From assembly GCA_003707065.3 (NCBI GenBank), contig PPXM03000002.1:1116001-1180000 (forward strand): a stretch of 64,000 nucleotides of DNA, in the 5' to 3' direction. The DNA comes from Trigonopsis variabilis (lineage: Eukaryota > Ascomycota > Trigonopsidomycetes > Trigonopsidales > Trigonopsidaceae). The notes below the pieces were generated by a model. That model saw only the letters and a list, made by a program, of their open reading frames with translations, had not been told where the DNA came from and did no database searches. Shown one piece after another: positions 56,797-64,000 of this stretch (position 1 is its first letter; each line of letters begins with the position of its first letter). Made by a program: the position numbers and the translations under genes.

Positions 56797-57804
56797 CTAT
56801 TTCAACAAATGTCTTAACTCAGACGATATTCTGACATTCTGATAATGTCGTTTCCTATATATCAGATTTGTTTTATTCTGAAATGCTTACCGCGCGTTGG
56901 CCATCCTGAAGTCAGCCCAACTTCATCGATACTCACCAATCATTTATTTGTGCGATAGTAAAACCTGTAAGCCGAGATAACAGGATCTTCTCAGGCAATG
57001 TAGGATAGGGCCTTTCGCTATGGCTATCCAACCTGTTGTTAAGTCATTCCACATGAAATCTCACCATTCGAAAAGGGTCCTTATTCCATCAGGCGACAAG
57101 GATTTGCGACCAGCTTTATGTTTCGCCTTAAGTTTGCTAATCTTACCAGATCGAGATACACTTGTTTCTTCAAGCTCGAAATGACCGCGTTCATCCCATT
57201 TTGAGTATGAATATGGCGGCTGAACACGTAACAGAGAAGAATCACTACAGTCAAAAGGGAAAGGTCCTGAAGAATCATTAAGGGTGCAAGAATCCGTAGA
57301 GATAGGATTAGGTGAGTCGGAGAATTCTGCAGATCCTGGAAACTCTGAATATCCCGGAAACTCACAGAGTGTGCAAAGTTCTGGATACTCTGAGGGCTCT
57401 GTAAACTTTAGTGAGCTTAGTACAATGTCCGAAGGGAGCAATGTTGGAATGCTTCTGGCCAGGTGAGAACAAAGTAGTATCACATATCCTATCTCCATGT
57501 TGATCGAATGAACATAATCCAAATCTTCTTTGCTAAGTTCATATTGACTGATAACTGTCAGGACCACCTCGGTATCAGAAAAACTCTACTATCTAACTCA
57601 CATTGATCATTTTTCTCATTATAAAAGCATAGACATTCAAGTCACACCAAGGATCGTTAACAAGACTATGCTTAATGGCTAAAGTCGTGGACAGGTAGTA
57701 TGAAACCCTTTATTAACAGTTAGTAATACAAATATCAGCACAAACCTTTGGATCAGTAACAGTCTAGGGCTAGTTGGGGAGAAGTCTTCATCGATGTGGG
57801 ACAT
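56797..57804 (-). CDS. MATalpha2-like TALE homeodomain protein
   Basis: Six exons: 57804-57746, 57707-57602, 57567-57065, 57032-56937, 56905-56891 (15 nt) and 56854-56797, with introns of 31-38 nt; phases agree throughout and give 278 aa. The homeodomain near residues 200-260 reads SPDGIRTLFEWLDSHSERPY, then PTLPEKILLSRLTGFTIAQ and INDWMANARKRH. It has the PYP of the three-residue loop extension and an intact helix 3. After it comes NVRISSELRHLLK, which resembles the a1-binding tail of yeast alpha2 (TITIAPELADLL). The start ATG is 29 bp beyond the APN2 stop. The two last introns are inferred from homeodomain continuity. An earlier stop would result if the last one is retained. Confidence 0.85.
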
Positions 57805-57833
57805 TCGGAAGACATACAGATCTTGAACGTAAA

Positions 57834-59599
57834 CTAATTTTTCCATTTAAAAAATGTGCACCTCGTATCGGGAGAATCGGATGCACCGTAAGGGCTGCGG
57901 GTCAGTAGCGCATCACTAGCAATCGACGCACCGAGAACAAATCCAAAACGCTCTTCCTTTGTTGGGACCAGACTTTTTGGTCACCATCAGCGTGCACGGT
58001 TCGCCATGTCCATCGCAGAGAGGGGGTTTGGGCTGAGTCAACAAAGATTTCCACTTTTCGGCCGATTCAATCTTCTTGACTATGTTTGCAGTATCATATA
58101 CAGGTTCTGAGGTTTTCGAGGTCACGGGTTTATGGTCAGTAGAAGTAGCGTTAGCATTTTCCCTTTTCTCCTTTTTTGAGACTTTTTTCTCCTTTGGGTG
58201 CTCGTTCTGCTTGGTAAATTGCATCAATGATGTCTGTGTCTTCACTCCTATATTGACAGCCTTCATTTTTTTGGGGCTCGGATCGGGAGGAGTTCGATCG
58301 CTGAGCAGAGAATCATCGCTTGACTCTGACTTCCTTTTCGCCGAAGAAAAAAAAGACCGTAGAGCTCCTCTTCCTTGAAATTTTGGCAAGAATCTAGATG
58401 CCATCTTTGGAGTTTTAGAGGCCCTAATCAAAGAAGACAAGGATTGGTAGTTGTCTAACGATAGCTTCATATCGGCGTATACTGGGCAATGATCAGAGCC
58501 CTGCAAATCTGGTAAGGTATCAGAATCAACGAACCAGGGCCTAAGACCTTTGCTAATCAATATATAATCGATCCTCGATCCTTGTCGTTAGAAAGGTTCC
58601 CTGGTAGGACACGCGGGACGGGAAGACATGACGCATGGTATCATCAGATGAAAATCATGGCCAACTAGTCGAGGTGCAGAATTAAGACTTACCAAAATTG
58701 GCAGGACGACAATTCAACAGCTGGTTCCAACCTGATTGTTAAAACTGTACAAAAGAGAATATATCACGCACAAGTGAACATTCCTTTTCGTCCAGGATGG
58801 TATTCTCGACATATATCTACCAAGAGCTTATCTCTTTCGACCAGATTATCTAATAATCTTCTAGGATATGTATCCTTAAAATCCTTGATGCCAAGATCTT
58901 TCATCTTAGCCTTTGGGTCAGCTGTATCAATCTCGTCCCGAATAATGTTTATATCTCCTATCAGAATGACCTCTCTATCCATCTCCAACAGTTTTCTGAT
59001 CCGACCATCCAAAGTGTCCAAGAACAACCTACGGTAATCATCCTTGTCACCCATAGAATTTGCAGGACAGTATACGCCAATCAATACAAATAGTCCAAAG
59101 TCGAGTAAGAGGGAGCGCCCTTCCCCATCAACGTGTAATCCCGTCGTTCTGTCCATATCGGGGTAGCCTCCAATCTGATCTTTTTCAGGTAGATCTCGAT
59201 ACCGCATCTTTTCGCCGTTCAAGAGGTACCCGCTCAATCCTTCCTCAACTCTATAGGGTAAACAGGTACTCTTCCGGGTATACATCGCTACTCCGCTGTA
59301 TCCTTTCTTTGATGCATAAGTGAAAAAGGACTCAAAACCCGGGACAACAGCCATTTCATACGTCAGATCCTTGATACCAATTTTTGTCTCTTGAAAACAT
59401 ATGATATCGGCGTCCAAGATATCAAACATTCCCTTTCATCAGCTCACGGTACTTTGATTCTTACCTCAAACGTCCGGGATTGATTCCACGGGTAAAACGA
59501 AAGGATATTCCTTATCCCGCACACATTGAACGTGACAATTCGAAATTTGTCTCTCTCTTTCTTCTCTTTCATCTGAGCATCCGGGGGCAAGTCGTTCAT
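57834..59599 (-). CDS. APN2: AP endonuclease 2 (Apn2)
   Basis: Exons lie at about 59599-59460, 59425-58769, a short one at about 58730-58692, 58582-57932 and 57894-57834. The exonuclease III fold is clear: FNVCGIRNIL, DIICFQETKIG, GVAMYTRK, IGVYCPANS, LIGDINI, and after splicing SRIDYILIS and DLQGSDHCPVYA. A middle region carries QTSLMQFTKQ, a PCNA-binding (PIP) box. The C-terminus is a GRF zinc finger (CDGHGEPCTLMV...GRAFWICSRPYG...RCTFFKW), completed only by the last 37-nt intron. Apn2 repairs abasic sites and 3'-blocked ends. APN2 flanks the mating-type locus in Pezizomycotina and Yarrowia, which supports reading the neighbours as MAT genes. One intron (about 110 nt) is unusually long here. 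Confidence 0.92.
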
Positions 59600-59978
59600 G
59601 GCATCAGCATAGTGTGTAGTACACACTTCTGTAACCTCCCAACTGTCGCTTTATTCGTTCTCGCGAAGCCGATCATCTCGTCTGCATATTAGAGATGCAA
59701 TGACTGTGCAGAATCGAAGTTAATTCAACATATCCAAGGAGGTGGAGTATTAATTCATCCGATGTCGTCTTGGTACGAGGTATGGCGGCAGAAGTGTAGA
59801 GATTTCTAATTCGTGAATGTTGGAAAGGTCATCTTATCTTAATTATCTGATATAGCCGTACCCAATGACTCGAGATTTGAAGACAATGTGCTTCTATGAA
59901 ATTATATCTCAGAGTCTTTAGTATTTTGTTTCTGTTGGCATTCGGTTCATATGATACCTAAGATGGAGTGCAAGCATG
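59600..59978. other. Spacer upstream of APN2
   Basis: No gene seen. It must contain the APN2 promoter. Confidence 0.45.
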
Positions 59979-61756
59979 TCACGTGTTTCTTGCTTTTCGG
60001 AACAATCTCTCGTTAATTTGCAGAAATATCGAATATATGTCAGACCCAAACCACCTTTATAAGACTATTTCGGTATACTTTCCTCTTTGGAGCCTAGCTG
60101 AGGCCTATCGTTTAAGCTTCCCTAGTCACGCACCTGCGAGATAGTCTTCTCTTTTTAATTCAAATGTACAAAGTATTACAAACATATCATGCTTATTACA
60201 CTATTATATTTCCTTGGATAGTCTCTTCGGCCAGTTACCTCAAACTTCTCGGAAAGATCTTGACAGTCTCTTTGGTCACGTGCTTAATGTAGAGGAGATG
60301 TGTTAACTCCTTAAACTCTATAAGCGCGGACACTATGTTAACACATCTTCATCAGCACGGGCTTTCGTATATACTTCTCTTTGATGATTTTTCAATAACT
60401 GGAATAATAGTAAAAGCAAAGTTAGGTCACGTGCGCAGCTATGTGAAACCCTGTTATCTGCTAAATTTGCACGAGCCCCGAAATTCGAGTCGAGTATTTT
60501 ATTCAGCGTATTTCGTTAAATAAACTTCTCTTTGACGAGTATAGTAATACCTGTCAATTAATCCCATTATCAGATTGTGGTCACGTGCACACAGAAGACT
60601 GGGCTCCATGGTCCCTTATTTCGAATAAGACTTGAATTCTAAAATATTGGCGAATATTATTCGCCTCTGTAGTACATTTTTCTCTTTGGCAATTATAAGC
60701 TACGTGTTCGTTTAGATCCACATCGTTTATGGATCACGTGCCTCCGTTCTGAATCCATATTGCCGGTCCTTAAACCCTATAAGCGCGGCATTTACATTAG
60801 ATCTTACTTTTTTCTCTACTCTATACTAAAGACTTCTCTTTGGCACTTTTCTTAAACACCACTAATAGCCCTCCTAATAGCGGTAGTCACGTGAAACTGC
60901 GAAAACCAGATGCGCCTCTAATAGTCTCTAACCTTACAAAAACAAATAATGATGTCATTACATTTAGCATTAACTTCAATATTAAGACCAAATTACCGCG
61001 TTCTAAAAGGCGTCAGAATATATATAGATGACCCTCGCCAAGTAGACCCCTATGCTCCAGGTATAGATCACGTGAGTATGTTATTCAAGCTCAGCTGAAC
61101 CCTTCCTTGAGATCTTGATGAGCTGTTGCATAGAAATTAGTACAAATTATATCCAGTAGAGTATGATTTTCTTATTGATTATAGGCTAATTCTAAGCATT
61201 AAGTTGAGAATTCTCTTCGGTCACGTACACGCGCAATTCTGTTGATAGTCCCACCCTGGAAACATGAATACATGTATTTCTGAGTTATTTCGGGACATAA
61301 GAGGTAGCGAATAGAATCCTCTTTGTTGCAGTGTTCTAAGTAAGATGTAATTAGTTAAGCTGGTAGATATTCTCCACCGTAAAGATTAGTAAAGATTATA
61401 CTGATACATAATCTTTACAAATGGAAGCACCAGCTGTGTAAGATCACGTGCACACAAGGCACGTCGCTCCAAGTCCCTTTTAATCTCTACCTAGCTCATT
61501 CCTTTGCAAAATATTGTCAATTGTTGAACATTAACCATGCCAACTTTCTTTGATGACTTGATAAAATATATCCATTGAACCTGTAAACCCAAAATGTCAC
61601 GTGATATTTCCGTTGGACCATCCTTGTCGGGCTTAATTGGGAGTGCTCGGCTAGATTAACTAGGTTCTCCTTTTAACAATAGTAGAGTTACCGTTATCCC
61701 TTTTGGAGTATAACGAAGACTCTTCGATGAAGCCGAGGAGTCTTCGTGATCACGTG
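59979..61756. repeat. Degenerate tandem array, about 153-bp period, with TCACGTG in each unit
   Basis: TCACGTG or a one-base variant starts at 59979, 60126 (TCACGCA), 60276, 60427, 60581, 60734, 60887, 61068, 61221 (TCACGTA), 61444, 61597 and 61750. Most steps are 147-154 bp, with six of 153 or 154. A second motif, CTTCTCTTTG or close, lies 53-56 bp before the site in at least five units (60374, 60525, 60679, 60833, 61544). ATAAGCGCGG recurs at 60320 and 60779, 459 bp (three units) apart. Outside these anchors the units are strongly diverged. No coding frame fits the region. TCACGTG is the core of the yeast CDEI/Cbf1 site and of E-boxes. Confidence 0.85.
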
Positions 61757-62845
61757 ACAGCCTTCTTTGCTGCTCTCTGAAGGTAGCAATCAACATCTAA
61801 GTCAAGAGAAACCGTAACCTTCGAGGCTTCCTGTAGGCATGCCTGAACGAAAAATTGATTTAATGTATTTTATTTCGTTTCGTTGTTGAGACCCTTTTGG
61901 GCACTTCTCCTTAACAAGGTCCTCGAATTGTGATTGTCAGCTCTCTTGCTGTAAGTTCATTATTGCACGCTTCCGACTGAGTAGCTTCCGCTATTCTCTG
62001 GAGACTTCCTTTCAATCAAGACCCTTGTTCCGCAACTATCAGGGATCAGAGCCATAGATTTTGCCGTACAAGCGAGAGAACGACTTCGTGAAAGTTCTAG
62101 TTTTCAACTACAACAAATGCGTACCATTTTATATCACAATAACAAACTTAGTTCAAGTACGATTCAATGTTTTCTACTTCAATATATCATGCGTGAACAT
62201 ATTGAGATACCAAGTATTCGTTGCTGTAATTTGTAAATTACTGTACCAAATAGGAGGTGTTACGAATATCTGCTTTCTAAGATTCATACTAAAGAGGGTC
62301 ATCTATATAATACCGAGTAGATTAGAAAATCACAGATACCAGCAGCCTAGAATGTACGCAGATCTATCTCAGTTAGACTGTTGATGGCATCGCTAGTGTT
62401 AAAAAATGCTTTTTCTTTAACTGTCATCGATTTGCCTCTATAGTAGGTTATATTATGAAACCAGTTGAGCTAGCGGTCATACAAATTAAACGAATAGGAA
62501 TCTCCCATTGACAGCTACATAGAGAAAGGCGAATAACAAACGTTCTAGACAGGCAGATCTCGAAAGGACAGAACTATTCTCATAAACCTTCTATACGCCA
62601 GAATATCGCAGTGTCATTATTGTTGATTATTGTATATGACCGAGAGAGTAAGGAATATCTAGTCTCATAGTAAGAGTCTAGATCACAACACAGTCAAAGT
62701 TGAGGACTGAGAGTCCGTGTAACTTTTCCATAAGATAATAGTTATATGATGATTCTCGGAGACATAAAGGAAAAGACTCCGATCTTTAATTGGACAACGG
62801 CCGACGAGATCATCTTAGAGAGGAAACGTCCAACAACCAATTATC
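61757..62845. other. Non-coding region after the repeat array
   Basis: About 1.1 kb with no supported gene. The 107-codon plus-strand frame at 62061-62384 is AT-rich and without any family signal. Confidence 0.45.
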
Positions 62846-63537
62846 CTATTGCCATTGATTCTGATGTAAGCATAGAAATAAAGATTTAATGGTTACCTTA
62901 TCCCATTGAGGGTCTTGTATGAAAGCACAGAGAACCTTTGAGCCTGTTTGCAATAACGGATGGCCAGCAACGCTTGAATTGAGTTAGTACTTTTTGGTCA
63001 ATTGGAACCATACATTTGAAGAAATCGCTCCAAGCCTTCTCTACGATGCTCAATAACATCATCTGAGAATCGATTTGTGAACACTTTACCGGGGAGAGGA
63101 GGGATGGTAACTCTTGATGACTCGCTCTCCAGAATGTCGCGGAAGCATTCGAAATCACTGTATCTTCTTCGAACCGAAGAGGTCCTCAACTTGAACGCAG
63201 GTATATTTGTCTTCAAGTCAATAAAAGAGTCCAGCAGTGAACTTACTCTACAGACGATCTCATAATCAGTATACATCTTTCTGCCGAATCCTGAAGTTAG
63301 AGACCCAAAGATCGTGTAGCTAACCATGCGTTTGAGGATTTTTAACCTGAAGTTAGATTCAGCTTATTTGTTCCTCCAATCGCTAACCTCTATTTCCAGC
63401 ACATTCTCGGGAACACCGTAAATCTCATCAAATGTCTGTTGTTTGATTTCTGGCCGGGCCTCGAAGCTTCTAAAGGCTGCAGAGCCATCGGATTCCCGAC
63501 TTGTCGGGGTATTAAACTGATCTTTGTTAGAAGTCAT
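62846..63537 (-). CDS. SNX3: Sorting nexin Snx3/Grd19
   Basis: Six exons (63537-63388, 63346-63325, 63290-63247, 63210-63014, 62972-62897, 62860-62846) joined across 32-41-nt introns in agreeing phase; 167 aa, against 162 in human and yeast. The whole protein is a PX domain: [33 protein letters not shown] with the phosphoinositide-binding Arg-Arg-Tyr, [29 protein letters not shown], then [18 protein letters not shown]. Snx3 binds PI3P on endosomes and with retromer returns cargo to the Golgi. The 15-nt last exon is inferred; if its intron is kept, the tail differs by a few residues. Confidence 0.93.
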
Positions 63538-64000
63538 ACTGCGATAAGAATGGTTGACGGTGGGCTGAACCAGACGCTACCGCGTGTAACGGTGAGGCAA
63601 GGTGACCTTGTCTGAGGTGGATTAAGCGACAAACCATCGCAGTTAATGTACTTATAACCATACCTATGGGAATCCCTGAGAGTTTCGAATGCCTCTATCT
63701 GACGGAGAACTTCTATCTAGTACTGCTCTTTTTGTCGTACATTCGAGGGAGTTATTCTCTATTGCGAAAAGACTACTTTTTCATTTGAAGCTTAGCTTTA
63801 ATGAAGGATCATGACTATGGCTTTCTCTTCAACGCAGGAATGGTACGTGTCATTTTGAGTTTATCCGGTTCATTACACATCATGCCTCAGGTATACCTAT
63901 TATATTGATACCTCATGTACAATAGAAGACAGTTTAGGACTGAAATCTATCCTCGAGACATAATCTCATCTCTTTTTTCTGTTATCGTGAATCTCTCTAG
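63538..64000. other. Right-edge region, possible start of a plus-strand gene
   Basis: No complete gene. An ATG at 63801 opens MKDHDYGFLFNAGM and is followed by a gtacgtg donor-like site, so a first exon of a gene running off the window is possible but unproven. Confidence 0.25.

Noticed and set aside
59979-61756. Calling the TCACGTG array a proven centromere
   Set aside because: A single CDEI-like core motif is not enough. No CDEII/CDEIII pairing is visible, so it is kept as a hypothesis only.
62061-62384. 107-codon plus-strand frame after the repeat array
   Set aside because: AT-rich and hydrophobic by composition, with no promoter or family signal. It is probably chance.

Overview
The window is nuclear DNA of a compact ascomycete fungus. 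Genes lie close together on both strands. Most genes with introns have several very short ones, usually 30-41 nt, with GTAAGT- or GTATGT-like donors and a CTGAC/CTAAC-type branch site just before the acceptor AG. Many real genes are therefore mosaics of exons, and the exon joins given here come from reading frame plus family conservation. APN2 next to mating-type genes is a classic ascomycete arrangement. Together with a CYP52-like P450, a Moco sulfurase, THOC5 and SHPRH/Irc20, this suggests an early-diverging Saccharomycotina or Taphrinomycotina lineage. I cannot fix the species.

Layout. 1-4 kb: two orphan genes, each followed by an inverted, diverged copy of its own 3' part, then COX23. 4.5-17.5 kb: a Ser/Thr kinase divergent from ATG5, a CSA/ERCC8 WD40 protein, an OPT transporter and an IRC20/SHPRH-type helicase with RING. 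18-23.5 kb: a 91-aa membrane protein, a basic Ser/Arg-rich protein, a Lys/Glu-rich protein, a YSY6/RAMP4 homologue and a P450. 23.5-27.3 kb: mostly empty, with one orphan gene. 27.3-33.5 kb: Moco sulfurase, THOC5 and ornithine decarboxylase. 33.7-37.2 kb: two tandem M18 aminopeptidases. 38-42 kb: a siderophore-type MFS transporter and GDT1. 42-47 kb: a 1539-aa unknown protein. 47.5-54 kb: REV3 (DNA polymerase zeta) and MLH3.

The centre of interest is 54.0-59.6 kb, a mating-type-like locus. An a1-like homeodomain gene and a MATA_HMG gene diverge from a 251-bp promoter. A six-exon TALE homeodomain gene follows; it resembles yeast alpha2, including the short tail after the homeodomain that in yeast binds a1. 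Its start lies 29 bp after the APN2 stop on the same strand. Having a-type and alpha2-type regulators side by side suggests a self-fertile (homothallic) arrangement. I found no alpha1 gene in the window.

Beyond APN2, 59.98-61.76 kb holds no gene but carries a degenerate tandem array with a period of about 153 bp. Each unit has a TCACGTG (CDEI/E-box-like) site, usually about 53-56 bp after a CTTCTCTTTG-like motif. The window ends with SNX3/GRD19. I saw no rRNA, CRISPR array, transposon or virus-derived element, and no tRNA I could support.
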